64,000 nucleotides of DNA from Novosphingobium sp. MW5 (GCA_025938935.1 JAPCWB010000001.1:434001-498000), one strand, 5' to 3'. Shown: positions 29,575 to 37,410, counted from the first letter of the stretch. Notes: generated by a model from the letters alone, not told the origin. Program-made: numbers and translations.

Positions 29575-29973
29575 TCAGGCCGCCATCAGGCGGAAACGGT
29601 ATTCGATCAGGATCGCGCGGGTATTGGCGGCGCGCTGTTCGGCACGGCTGCGCAGGAACTGGACCGAGACAAGCTCGAACCCGGCCTGCGTCCGCGGCAT
29701 GGCGGCGACCCGGCTTTCGATTGCCGCGACGAGGCTGGCGGCGCTCTCAGGACGATCTCCCCGGCAATGCAGCTCAAGGGCGAGTCGGAGCTCGCGGCCG
29801 GCGCGGTCCTTCACGCTCCAGTCAGCACCCGCGCTGGCGGCCAGCGCCAGCCACGGCAGCGCGGTTCGCGCCGGGGCTTCCTCGACAATCGCGTTGAGCG
29901 CACCGGAAAGCGCCGGATCGGCGGCCAGCCAGGCCAGCAGGGCGGCGCGGAAAGGGATTTCCATCGGCATCAT
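29575..29973 (-). CDS. GTA gp8-like tail terminator (DUF3168)
   Basis: 132 residues with the DUF3168 pattern: PFRAALLAWLAADPALSG, LELHCRGDRPESAASLVAAIESRV, then a terminal FLRSRAEQRAANTRAILIEYRFR. Caps the tail tube before head joining. Its ATG overlaps the previous stop (ATGA). Confidence 0.86.
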   Translation of the reverse strand: MMPMEIPFRAALLAWLAADPALSGALNAIVEEAPARTALPWLALAASAGADWSVKDRAGRELRLALELHCRGDRPESAASLVAAIESRVAAMPRTQAGFELVSVQFLRSRAEQRAANTRAILIEYRFRLMAA

Positions 29974-30134
29974 CCTTTGGTGAACAGCGGCCAGAGCAGC
30001 ACCGCCTTGCGCCAGCGGCTGGCGCTGCGCGTCTTGCCAAGGCGGCTTTCAGCAACCTGCGCTTCGGCGATGGCTTTGGCCTTTTGCGACAGACGCCCGG
30101 CGAGTGCGGCGAGATCGAGACTTGCGCTGATCAC
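29970..30134 (-). CDS. small protein at the GTA gp7 position
   Basis: 54 residues, basic and helical, GTG start overlapping the connector stop (GTGA) and stop overlapping the next ATG. In RcGTA this place holds a head-tail stopper of about 110 residues; this product is half that and I see no clear similarity. It is either a reduced equivalent or an unrelated small protein. Confidence 0.55.
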   Translation of the reverse strand: MISASLDLAALAGRLSQKAKAIAEAQVAESRLGKTRSASRWRKAVLLWPLFTKG

Positions 30135-30679
30135 GCGAGCCGCATCCGCCGCCAAGGCCGCCACAGTGCCGCGACGGCAGCGGGCGGGTGAGGCTCATCG
30201 CCGGAACTTTCGCGCTGGCGGTACTGGTAGGCGGCCAGACGGATCACGCCGTGACGCAAGCCTTGCGGCAACTGCGCCCAGCCAGTGCCAAGCCCGGCCG
30301 TGAAACGAACGGCAATGCGCGTTGCGAGGCCCGGATCGAGCGTTCGCACAAGGCCGGTGCCGTCGACCGCCAGTTCAAAGGCATAGGCGCTGGCAGCGAG
30401 CGCGAAACGCGCGCCCAGCGCGGGAATGCCTTCCACCTGCGTGATCGCCTGGACCGGCCGCGTTGAAAGGGCAGTCCAGCCCGAAGAGACGGGCAGGATT
30501 TCCTCGCACACGCTTTCGATCGGCAGGGTTCCGGTAAAGGCCTCGCAGCTTTCAAGCGCGGCTTTGAGGAGGGCAGTCAGCGTGGCATCCTCGCCCGCAG
30601 TGGTAATGCCGAGCCATTCCTTCAGCTCGGCGAGTGCCTCTGGCGCCAGCGCCGGGGACGAGACGATAACCCGCTTCAT
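30131..30679 (-). CDS. GTA gp6-like head-tail connector
   Basis: 182 residues of the phage gp6-like connector type: LAELKEWLGITTAGEDATLTALLKAALESCEAFTG at the N-terminus, WTALSTRPVQAI in the middle, and the terminal AAYQYRQRE region. ATG 30679 chosen because GGAG lies 6 bases before it; ATG 30691 is possible. The first gene after the downstream capsid hairpin. Confidence 0.84.
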   Translation of the reverse strand: MKRVIVSSPALAPEALAELKEWLGITTAGEDATLTALLKAALESCEAFTGTLPIESVCEEILPVSSGWTALSTRPVQAITQVEGIPALGARFALAASAYAFELAVDGTGLVRTLDPGLATRIAVRFTAGLGTGWAQLPQGLRHGVIRLAAYQYRQRESSGDEPHPPAAVAALWRPWRRMRLA

Positions 30680-30701
30680 GGCGGTCTCCATGTCTTGTTT
30701 A

Positions 30702-30763
30702 GGAAAGAATAAAGGCACCCGTGCCGCCCGCGGGGGACGGGGCCGCAGGGGCGGCACGGGTGC
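30702..30763 (-). terminator. terminator-like hairpin directly downstream of the capsid gene
   Basis: Perfect 15-bp inverted repeat (30715-30729 with 30749-30763) around a 19-base loop; on the transcribed strand it is followed by a T-rich tail (CTTTATTCTTT). It lies 54 bases after the capsid stop and 36 before the connector start. Confidence 0.75.
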
Positions 30764-30816
30764 AAACCAGCCGGGGCGCTAGGGGTGCGCGCTCTCCGGC
30801 CGGTCTATCAACCGGA

Positions 30817-31956
30817 TCAGGTCGAGATCTTGAGCAGCTTGATCGCGTCCGAATCGAGCACCTGGCCGCCCACGCGCTTGGTCGCGTAGAAGTGGACGAA
30901 GGGCTTGTTGGTGTACGGATCGCGCAGGATCGAGGTCGCGTTGCGCTCGGTGATCAGGTAGCCGTTGCGGAAGTTGCCGAAGGCGATCGGCAGGGCATTG
31001 GCCGCGACATCGGGCATGTCCTCGGCCTCGACCACCGGATAGCCGAGCAGGCGGGCCGGCTGGCCTTCCATGATGCCCGGCTGCCACAGGAACGAGCCGT
31101 CGGCGGCCTTGAGCTTGCGGACGATCGACAGGGTGGCGGAATTCATCACGAAGACCGCGCCCTGGCGGTGGCCCGGACGCAGCGAGTGGACGAGGTCGAT
31201 GAGCTTGAGTTCCGGTGCCGTGTCGAAACCGGTCGCGTTGCCGCTGACGATATGCTGCAGGGTGCCGAAAGTGCGGGTCGCGTCACCGGTGAGCGCGGTC
31301 GGGGCGGCAAGGAAGCCCTTGGGCTGGTTGGTCCCGGTGCCGTTGACATAGGCAGCGCCTTCCGCACGGGCGAATTCGGCCGCGATTTCGCTGGCCAGCC
31401 AGTCGTCAAGCTTGAAGGCAGCATCGTCGAGCATCGCCTGGCTCGCCGCCGGGTTGGCGTAGAGATCACCCCGGGGCGGAGCGATTTCAGCAAACTTCGG
31501 CGTCTGCGTTTCCGGGCGGGTCCCGGTTTCGCTGACCCAGCCCGAGGCTACGCCCGAGGTGGTGATCAGCTTGCGGTAGCCTGCCGTGCCAACCTGGACG
31601 ACCTGCGCGATGGCGCGGATCGGGCTCATCTTCTTGAGCTGGGCCGAGATGCGCTCGTCAATCTCGCGCGGGACGGCATAGCCGCCATCGGCAAGGACAG
31701 CGCCCGAGATCGACTTGACCTCGTTTTCGCGGCCAAGGCGCAGGTATCCGTCGACGAAGCTCTTGACCTCGATGCTGGGGGTCGGTGCGGCACCGTCAAG
31801 CACCGGACGGGCAGCGGCGCGCGACACCTTGTCGAGCCGCGACTTCACTTCTTCGACATCACCGCGCAGGCTTTCGATCGCAGCGTCGCTCGCGTCCTGG
31901 CGGGCGACGATGTCGAAGGAAGCGTCGAGCGAATCGACAGGGGTAGGGGTATCCAT
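30817..31956 (-). CDS. GTA major capsid protein, HK97 fold
   Basis: 379 residues. N-terminal delta-like scaffold region with coiled coil (about 20-50, IESLRGDVEEVKSRLDKVSRAA), then the mature HK97 part beginning near AAPTPSIEVKSF. Visible HK97-family patterns are GGYAVPREIDERI, YRKLITTSGVASGWVSETGTRPE, and the C-terminal KRVGGQVLDSDAIKLLK. The ATG at 31956 has AAAGGTGA upstream. Cut by the adjacent protease during assembly. Confidence 0.92.
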   Translation of the reverse strand: MDTPTPVDSLDASFDIVARQDASDAAIESLRGDVEEVKSRLDKVSRAAARPVLDGAAPTPSIEVKSFVDGYLRLGRENEVKSISGAVLADGGYAVPREIDERISAQLKKMSPIRAIAQVVQVGTAGYRKLITTSGVASGWVSETGTRPETQTPKFAEIAPPRGDLYANPAASQAMLDDAAFKLDDWLASEIAAEFARAEGAAYVNGTGTNQPKGFLAAPTALTGDATRTFGTLQHIVSGNATGFDTAPELKLIDLVHSLRPGHRQGAVFVMNSATLSIVRKLKAADGSFLWQPGIMEGQPARLLGYPVVEAEDMPDVAANALPIAFGNFRNGYLITERNATSILRDPYTNKPFVHFYATKRVGGQVLDSDAIKLLKIST

Positions 31957-31976
31957 GGGGCAGTTCACCTTTCACG

Positions 31977-32015
31977 AAAAAGGCCGCCTGCCCCATGGAG
32001 GGCGGGGAGGCGGCC
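31977..32015 (-). terminator. terminator-like hairpin between prohead protease and capsid genes
   Basis: Inverted repeat of 8+4 bp with one bulge (31982-31994 with 32004-32015) and a 9-base loop. On the transcribed strand it runs into five T (31981-31977) just before the capsid ribosome site. It has the form of an intrinsic terminator inside the GTA transcript. Confidence 0.7.
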
Positions 32016-32026
32016 GGGGAAATTGG

Positions 32027-32104
32027 CGTCATCCCGGACTTGATCCGGGATCGGTCGGGAGCTGGGCGCGACTGGGCCAGCGGTCCTGGGTCGAGCCCGG
32101 GGCG
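32027..32104. repeat. palindromic REP-type intergenic repeat
   Basis: Two imperfect palindromic units: one around CCCGGACTTGATCCGGG (32033-32049) beginning CGTCATC, and an inverted partner around CCTGGGTCGAGCCCGGG (32085-32101). This resembles the paired ATCCCGGACTTGATCC-type repeats scattered in alphaproteobacterial genomes. It starts 4 bases past the protease stop. Copy number cannot be judged; I see no second copy in the window. Confidence 0.65.
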
Positions 32105-32108
32105 CCGG

Positions 32109-32510
32109 TTATTCGACGAGATGGACCCGCGCGCCGTGTTGCATCGGGTGTGTGACGAGGCTGACCTCAAACAGCATGAGGTCCTTGAGCTCGCGGCCAA
32201 TGCCGTCACTCAATGCCTCGCGCACGCGGTAGCCGAAGGACAGGCCGGTAACCGATCCGCGCTTAAGCGCCGCCGCCGCCCCGCCCTGCGGATTGTCGAT
32301 CCGGGCAAGCACGCGCAGGCCGCGCGCATCCTGCTCGACCTTCTCGATCCAGCCGATGCGCAGGTCTGCGCGGTGCTGCCAGAGCAGTGGCAGGGGAGCG
32401 GTGCGTTCGGACAGGCTGCGGGTGAAGGCACCAGGCGCGATCACGTCATGCCCGGCATCACGCTTGCCGAACAGCGCGGCATAGCCGGCGAAGCGAAGCG
32501 GCGCGCTCAA
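32109..32510 (-). CDS. GTA prohead protease, HK97 family
   Basis: 133 residues. LRFAGYAALFGKRDAGHDVIAPGAFTRSL and SFGYRV with the catalytic His in WQHR and Ser in GLSFGY are typical of HK97 U35 proteases. TTG start at 32510 overlaps the DUF6127 stop (TTGA), giving the expected start MSAPLRFAGYA. Matures the capsid protein. Confidence 0.86.
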   Translation of the reverse strand: MSAPLRFAGYAALFGKRDAGHDVIAPGAFTRSLSERTAPLPLLWQHRADLRIGWIEKVEQDARGLRVLARIDNPQGGAAAALKRGSVTGLSFGYRVREALSDGIGRELKDLMLFEVSLVTHPMQHGARVHLVE

Positions 32511-32815
32511 TGGAGCAGCTCCGAAAAGCCGAGCCGGTAGGCAAGGCCAATCAGCAGCAGCGCCAGCGCCCCGCGCACCGCCCACGATACAAAGGCCCGC
32601 CAGGCCGAGCGCTTGGCATCGCGCCAGGCAGCGAGCAGCTCGCGCAGTTCGGACAGGTCCTCGTGCGCCTTGGCGTCGTCGAGGCCCATGCGGCGGAGGA
32701 CACGCTCGGCGCCCAGCTCGCTCGATTCCTCGACAACGGCGCGGAGCGTAACGAGGTCGGCCCCCGCCCCCGCTGCCTGCGCGATCAGCCCGGCGAGCAT
32801 TTCATCTCGGTTCAT
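32507..32815 (-). CDS. DUF6127 protein, GTA gp3.5 position
   Basis: 102 residues: helical soluble N-terminus (MNRDEMLAGLIAQAAGAGADLVTLRAVVEESSE) and one C-terminal membrane helix (ALALLLIGLAYRLGF). Start overlaps the portal stop (ATGA). Role unknown; conserved between portal and protease in GTA clusters. Confidence 0.8.
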   Translation of the reverse strand: MNRDEMLAGLIAQAAGAGADLVTLRAVVEESSELGAERVLRRMGLDDAKAHEDLSELRELLAAWRDAKRSAWRAFVSWAVRGALALLLIGLAYRLGFSELLH

Positions 32816-34005
32816 GATTTGTTCCTTGAATGGCTTGTCTTCGAAGCCGGACCGGCGGCGGCACCTTCGCGCGGCGGCAGGCCGAGCAGGGCACGCTTTT
32901 CGTCGTCCGAAAGGAAATCGGCGGCAGTGACTTGGCTCCACAACCGCTCCCGGTCCTCGGCGAGCGCGGGGACGCGGTCGAGATCTACAGCAAGCTGCGC
33001 GTCCGGGAACCAGGTGGCCAGCCCCTCGCCCAGCGCGGCGAGCAGCTTGCCCGCCAGCGGCAGCAGCGTCAGCCGCCACAGCGCGCGGTTGGCCTCGCGG
33101 TAATTGGCATAGGTGGAGTCGCCCGGCAGGCCGAGCAGCATTGGCGGCACGCCGAATGCCAGAGCAATGTCGCGCGCGGCAGCGGCCTTGAGCGCGGCAA
33201 AATCCATGTCGGCGGGTGAGAGCGAGAGCGACTGCCATTTGAGCCCGCCCTCGAGAAGCATGGGCCGCCCGGCATTGTCGCGGCCCGAGAAGGCGCTGGC
33301 GAGTTCGGCCTTCAGGCGGTCGAACTGTTCGCCCGTCAGCCCCCCTGCCTCGCCCGCGTCATAGACGAGAGCGCCGGAAGGCCGCGCCGAATTGTCGAGC
33401 AGCGCGCGGTTCCAGTTCGAGGCAGCATTGTGCACCGCCACCGCCTGGTCCGCCGCCGAAAGACAGCCCGCGCCGTAATGATCGTCCGCCGGGTGGAAAT
33501 GGCGGATGTGGATGACATTTGGGCTGGCGTCCTCGTCCAGCACCGGCAGGGCAACCTGGCTTTCGCCGACACGGTAAAGCCACGCGACCGGCCAGCCATC
33601 CTCGCCCAGCTGCGCGCTCATGCGTTCGGGGCGCAGGGCGAAAAGCTCGACCGGCACGCCGCGCCCGTCCTTGATCACTTGGACATAGGCATTGCCGTGC
33701 AGCACCAGATGGGCGGCAAGCGTTTCCAGCAAGGGCTGCCCGGCGCTCGTTTCCGAGATCAGCGCGGCAAGGCTTTCTTCGGCCGGCAACAGCGGAGCCT
33801 GCCCCACCGATTCCGCCACCAGCCGCACCGCCCGCTGGGCGACCGGATTGTCGAGATAGGCCCGCTTCACCGCATCGCCATATTCGAACGGCGCACGCGA
33901 CGCCCGCGCTTCGGCAAGGATCCACGGCGAATTGTAAGTGCGCGCCAAAGGCACGCGGGCCGGCCCGCCCTTGAAGGCGGCGGCAAGCGTCTGGAGGAAG
34001 GACAT
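32812..34005 (-). CDS. GTA portal protein, HK97 family
   Basis: 397 residues. N-terminal VKRAYLDNPVAQRAVRLVAESVGQAPLL, middle LVLHGNAYVQVIKDGRG with NVIHIRHFHP, and the C-terminal FGVPPMLLGLPGDSTYANYREANRALWRLTLLPL are characteristic of HK97-type portals. Forms the ring through which DNA enters the head. ATG 34005 chosen; an upstream ATG at 34026 adds seven unlikely residues. Confidence 0.92.
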   Translation of the reverse strand: MSFLQTLAAAFKGGPARVPLARTYNSPWILAEARASRAPFEYGDAVKRAYLDNPVAQRAVRLVAESVGQAPLLPAEESLAALISETSAGQPLLETLAAHLVLHGNAYVQVIKDGRGVPVELFALRPERMSAQLGEDGWPVAWLYRVGESQVALPVLDEDASPNVIHIRHFHPADDHYGAGCLSAADQAVAVHNAASNWNRALLDNSARPSGALVYDAGEAGGLTGEQFDRLKAELASAFSGRDNAGRPMLLEGGLKWQSLSLSPADMDFAALKAAAARDIALAFGVPPMLLGLPGDSTYANYREANRALWRLTLLPLAGKLLAALGEGLATWFPDAQLAVDLDRVPALAEDRERLWSQVTAADFLSDDEKRALLGLPPREGAAAGPASKTSHSRNKS

Positions 34006-34007
34006 GA

Positions 34008-34226
34008 ATGGATTTCCTTGGAGCAAAGCTTAATGTCGGTCGGATGGGCAAGCGATCAGGAGTTCCTCACCGCGATGAGGAGCTGGCAGAATTGAGTCTT
34101 GAGCAATTGGCGGCAGAGATTGCGCGAGCTAGAATGCGGCTGCGCATCTCGACCAGTGCGAAACAATCCAAAGCCTGGCACAAGCGTATCCATGGGCTGG
34201 AGGCAGAGGTTGCCCGGCGAGGGTGA
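34008..34226 (+). CDS. small convergent gene between terL and portal, unknown function
   Basis: 72 residues, basic and helical, with a patterned C-terminal half (LSLEQLAAEIARARMRLRIS...AWHKRIHGLEAEVARR). AAGGA lies 5 bases before ATG 34008; an internal ATG at 34044 is possible. It is the only plus-strand candidate in the GTA block, divergent from portal, and its stop lies 2 bases short of the corrected terL stop, so it fits exactly in the gap. The composition looks coding. No family recognised. Confidence 0.5.
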   Translation: MDFLGAKLNVGRMGKRSGVPHRDEELAELSLEQLAAEIARARMRLRISTSAKQSKAWHKRIHGLEAEVARRG

Positions 34227-35550
34227 ACTCATCCCACCCAGACCCTCGGCACCCCCTTCCCCGCAAGCACAATTCATGCATCGCCCAGACCAGCGCGTCG
34301 GCGCGGTCGGGGGAGCGGCCGGGGCCCTGGTAAGTGCCGCCGGTAAGCAGGCCGCACAATTCGTCCTCCAGCGCCGGGAAGGTCCCGGCGTGGCGGACTC
34401 GGCCTGCTTCATAGAGCGCGGCGACCGGTTCGGCGCGGGCGGACTTGCCGCGGCTGGCGTGGACCAGCCGCAGTGGCAGGGCGATCTCGGCGGCGCGGAG
34501 CACAGATTCGACCATCGCCCCGCCCTGGTTGGCTTCTGCCACGACGCGGTCCGCCTGCCACTGCCGCGCGGCGTTGGCGACCGCGCGGGCCCAGCGTTCG
34601 GGGCTGGGTTTTGTCACGCTGGCATCAGCGAGGACACGGGCGATGCCGTCCTCTCCCATGGCACAAACGACAATGCCGCAGGCATCGCCCTCCGCCGAGG
34701 CGGGAGGATCGACGCCGATCACCGTCCGGACGGGCGGTGACGAGGCCGAAGCCTCGCGGCATTGCTCGATTCCGGCGCGGGTCCACAGCGCGCCTTCGAT
34801 ATCGGCGAGCAGTTCGCCTTCCAGTTCCTGCCGCCCCAGCAGGCTCGATCCATATTCGCGGCGCATGGCGGCGATGAAGCGCACCGGCAGGTTGGCAGCA
34901 TTGTCGTAGGTCGAACCCCGCGTCACGGTGACCGATCCGCTTTCCGTTCCGGCAAGCAGCCGGGTGACCAGCGGCACGGCGCGCGGCGTCGTTGTCGCCA
35001 CGACCTGCGGGTGTTCGCCAAGGCGCAGGCCCATCATCAGGTTGTCCCATGCCGCTTCGGCGCGGGCACTGTCCCACTTGGCCAGCTCGTCACACCAGGC
35101 ATGGCTGTGCTGCGGACCGCGCAGCGATTCCGCCTCGGCAGCGGAATATAGCTGCGCCTGCGCGCCGTTGGGCCAGGTGATCCGTCGCAGCGAGCTTTCA
35201 TAAAGCGGCCGCTGTTCCGGGTGGGCGATGGCCAGCAGGCCGCTTTCGCCCTCCACCATCACCCGGCGCGCCTCGCCCAGCGAGGAAGCGACCAGAGCAA
35301 TGCGGGCTTCGGGGAACTTGCGCGCCACCTCGCGAACCCATTCGGCCCCGGCGCGCGTCTTGCCAAAGCCGCGCCCGGCAAGCAGCAGCCAGGTGTGCCA
35401 TTCACCGCCGGGAGCACGTTGTTGCGGGCGGGACCAGACGTCCCAGTACCAGCGGATGCGGTCCTTTTCGGTCTTGTCGAGGGTTTGCAGGAGGGCCTGC
35501 CGGTCCTCCTCTTCCATGGCCAGCAGCGACTTGCGGCTAACCCCGGGCAT
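34129..35550 (-). CDS. GTA large terminase subunit
   Basis: Packaging ATPase and nuclease. Walker A LLLAGRGFGKTRAGAEW near residue 45-60; Walker B-like region HAWCDELAKW; nuclease domain with VIGVDPPASAEGD and EANQGG, and RSPDRADALVWAMHELC at the C-terminal end. ATG 35550 overlaps the small-subunit gene by 14 bases. As read, the frame runs to 34129, but adding one C in the run 34259-34262 gives an end GKGVPRVWVG at 34229, which looks more natural and leaves room for the small convergent gene. Catalytic parts are unaffected. Confidence 0.9.
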   Translation of the reverse strand: MPGVSRKSLLAMEEEDRQALLQTLDKTEKDRIRWYWDVWSRPQQRAPGGEWHTWLLLAGRGFGKTRAGAEWVREVARKFPEARIALVASSLGEARRVMVEGESGLLAIAHPEQRPLYESSLRRITWPNGAQAQLYSAAEAESLRGPQHSHAWCDELAKWDSARAEAAWDNLMMGLRLGEHPQVVATTTPRAVPLVTRLLAGTESGSVTVTRGSTYDNAANLPVRFIAAMRREYGSSLLGRQELEGELLADIEGALWTRAGIEQCREASASSPPVRTVIGVDPPASAEGDACGIVVCAMGEDGIARVLADASVTKPSPERWARAVANAARQWQADRVVAEANQGGAMVESVLRAAEIALPLRLVHASRGKSARAEPVAALYEAGRVRHAGTFPALEDELCGLLTGGTYQGPGRSPDRADALVWAMHELCLRGRGCRGSGWDEFTLAGQPLPPAHGYACARLWIVSHWSRCAAAF

Positions 35551-36010
35551 CGGCTTCCTCGGCCAGCATCTTGGCAACGGCCTTTTCGCGGCTGCGCATG
35601 GCATCGATCTTGGCATTGATCGAGGCGAGGATCTGCTCCTCGGTCTCTTCCTCGCGCTGGGCCTTGGTGCGGGCGACGGTTTCCTTGTGCTGGTTCAATT
35701 GGCGAAAGGCGATGGCATTGTCATATTTGGGCGCATCGCTGTCCTTGCTTTCGCCCACGCGGAGCCGGTGCAGCAGCTCCATCTCGAGGTTGTCATAACC
35801 TTCGCACAGGGCATCGAACCAGCGGCGGCGGAATTCGGGATCTTCGCGGCGGGTCTTGTAGACCCAGGTCAGGCTGATGTCGGCGGCGGCAGCCGCGGCG
35901 GAGATGTTGGATGTATCGGCGAGGGTGGCAAGGAACGTGGTGCGCCAGTTCTTCGGCGCGCCATAGCGGCGGCTTTTTGACGGCTGCTTGCCGTCCGGCA
36001 CATCGGACAT
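35537..36010 (-). CDS. GTA small terminase subunit-like protein
   Basis: 157 residues from ATG 36010. NWRTTFLATLADTSNISAAAAAADISLTWVYKTRREDPEFRRRW is a DNA-binding helix-turn-helix of the TerS/gp1 type; the C-terminal half is a charged coiled coil (HKETVARTKAQREEETEEQIL). An ATG at 36067 with a good ribosome site would add 19 residues but lies only a few bases after the predicted transcription start. First gene of the cluster. Confidence 0.78.
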   Translation of the reverse strand: MSDVPDGKQPSKSRRYGAPKNWRTTFLATLADTSNISAAAAAADISLTWVYKTRREDPEFRRRWFDALCEGYDNLEMELLHRLRVGESKDSDAPKYDNAIAFRQLNQHKETVARTKAQREEETEEQILASINAKIDAMRSREKAVAKMLAEEADARG

Positions 36011-36081
36011 GAGCAGGGGGTTTCCGGAAATGTGGGAGAGGGAAGGCGACGCCCCGAATCGGTTCATCGCGATGTTCCCTT

Positions 36082-36110
36082 TATGTACCGAAAGAGCGTT
36101 ACGATGTCAA
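36082..36110 (-). promoter_or_regulatory. sigma-70 type promoter of the GTA cluster
   Basis: On the minus strand TTGACA (36110-36105), 17-base spacer, TACATA (36087-36082). A GGTTAA half-site at 36128-36133, about 18 bases upstream of the -35, could bind CtrA. The -35/-10 match is seen; control by CtrA is inference. Confidence 0.65.
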
Positions 36111-36219
36111 GCGCAAAGAACCATATCGGTTAATCGCTTGTCGCGCTTGCCCGATTCCGGGCTGCCCACTAATAGGGCGCGCAAGCACTCCTGCTGTCAG
36201 AAGCCCCTGAGGAAACCGA

Positions 36220-36861
36220 ATGCTGCGCCGCCTTTACGACTGGACCATGGCCAAGGCATCGGACCCCCGCGCCGAATGGTGGCTGGCGGCTTTTTCCTTC
36301 ATGGAATCAAGCTTCTTCCCGATCCCGCCGCACCCGCTGCTGGGCCTGATGTGTCTGGCCGAGCCGAAAAAGGCCATGCGCTTTGCCCTGATCACCACGA
36401 TCAGCTCGGTTCTGGGCGGCCTGTTCGGCTATGCCATCGGCTTCTTCGTGTTCGAAGCGCTGGGCGCGCAGATTCTCGACGTTCTGGGCCTGACCCAGAG
36501 CTTCCCCAAGGCGGCCTGTTACCTGCGCGAATACGGGGTGGAGATCATCCTGATCAAGGGCGCGACGCCGATCCCGTTCAAGCTGCTGACGATCACCGCA
36601 GGCTTCATCGCCATGCCGCTGATCCCCTTCATCCTTGCCAGCATCGCCAGCCGTGGCTTCCAGTTCCTGCTGGTCGGCGGCCTGTTCCGCCTGTTCGGCG
36701 CCCCGATCAAGAAGTTCATCGACAAGTACCTGGCGCTGGTTTCGGCGGCTTTCGTGGTGCTGGTGGTCGGCGGTTTCATCATGGCCGCCATGATGAGCGG
36801 CGCGCCGGGCAAGACCAGCGCCAAGTGCGACAACGCCCCCTCCATCAGCGCGGCGGTCTGA
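36220..36861 (+). CDS. YqaA family membrane protein (SNARE-associated/DedA-like)
   Basis: 213 residues, about five helices. ESSFFPIPPHPLLGLMCLA and FGYAIGFFVFEALG, then RYGVEIILIKGATPIPFKLLTITAGF-type motif, as in the VTT/YqaA group. Likely a membrane lipid or small-molecule transporter; function unproven. GAGGAAA ribosome site. Confidence 0.85.
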   Translation: MLRRLYDWTMAKASDPRAEWWLAAFSFMESSFFPIPPHPLLGLMCLAEPKKAMRFALITTISSVLGGLFGYAIGFFVFEALGAQILDVLGLTQSFPKAACYLREYGVEIILIKGATPIPFKLLTITAGFIAMPLIPFILASIASRGFQFLLVGGLFRLFGAPIKKFIDKYLALVSAAFVVLVVGGFIMAAMMSGAPGKTSAKCDNAPSISAAV

Positions 36862-36882
36862 TCCGCGCGGCGGTTTCCTGAA

Positions 36883-37410
36883 TCAGGGGCGAGACTTGAT
36901 CGCGGCCTCGATGCGGGCAATTGCCGTATCGATGTCCGCACGGCTTGAACAGGTTCCGCAGGCATCGCGTCGCGTAGACAGTTCGGCCAGCAGCGTCTGG
37001 GCGGCAGCAAGGTCTCCGTGCTGCGCCTCCATTTCGCCAAGCGCCTGATAGGCACTGACGAAGTTCCTCTGCTTGCGCAGCGCCACGCGGAAATCCTTGC
37101 GTGCGGCGGCATAGTCTCCCAGCCCGGCATGGGCCTGCCCGGCCAGCAGGGCATCGAAATGCGTGGCCGTCGCCCGGTTCAAGCGCAGGATGGAAAGCGT
37201 CTTGTTGAAATCGCCCGCACCCAAGGCCTGATTGGCACGAACAAGATAGTGCGTGTCGTTGGGTGAACCTTGATAGGTGTTGCGCTGATTCTGCTCGCCC
37301 AGAAAGCCGTTGTTGAGCTGCGCTTCGGACGTGGCATTGGCCTGCCCCAAGGCCGCGGAAGCCCAAAGCAGCGCGCCAGCGCCAAAAAGTGGCTGCCAAA
37401 ACCGATTCAT
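36883..37410 (-). CDS. exported tetratricopeptide-repeat protein
   Basis: 175 residues: signal peptide (to AALGQA), then about two to three TPR units (YLVRANQALGAGDFNKTLSIL; AGLGDYAAARKDFRVALRKQRNFVSAYQALGEM). The C-terminal CGTC pair could form a disulfide. Periplasmic scaffold of unknown partner. Confidence 0.78.
   Translation of the reverse strand: MNRFWQPLFGAGALLWASAALGQANATSEAQLNNGFLGEQNQRNTYQGSPNDTHYLVRANQALGAGDFNKTLSILRLNRATATHFDALLAGQAHAGLGDYAAARKDFRVALRKQRNFVSAYQALGEMEAQHGDLAAAQTLLAELSTRRDACGTCSSRADIDTAIARIEAAIKSRP

Larger units (their letters stand above)
21829..36010 (-). mobile_element. RcGTA-like gene transfer agent structural cluster
   Basis: Seventeen consecutive minus-strand genes in the order of the Rhodobacter capsulatus GTA: terminase small and large, portal, DUF6127, HK97 protease, capsid, connector, small protein, tail terminator, tail tube, gp10, gp10.1 chaperone, short tape measure, gp12, gp13, NlpC/P60 peptidase, gp15, and DUF2793. 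Most starts overlap the previous stop. There is no integrase, repressor, replication gene, attachment site or endolysin in the block, which separates it from a prophage. By analogy the particles would package host DNA; production is not shown by sequence. Confidence 0.88.

Noticed and set aside
21829..36010. Interpretation as an inducible prophage
   Set aside because: No integrase, repressor, replication genes, attachment sites or endolysin; gene order is that of a GTA.
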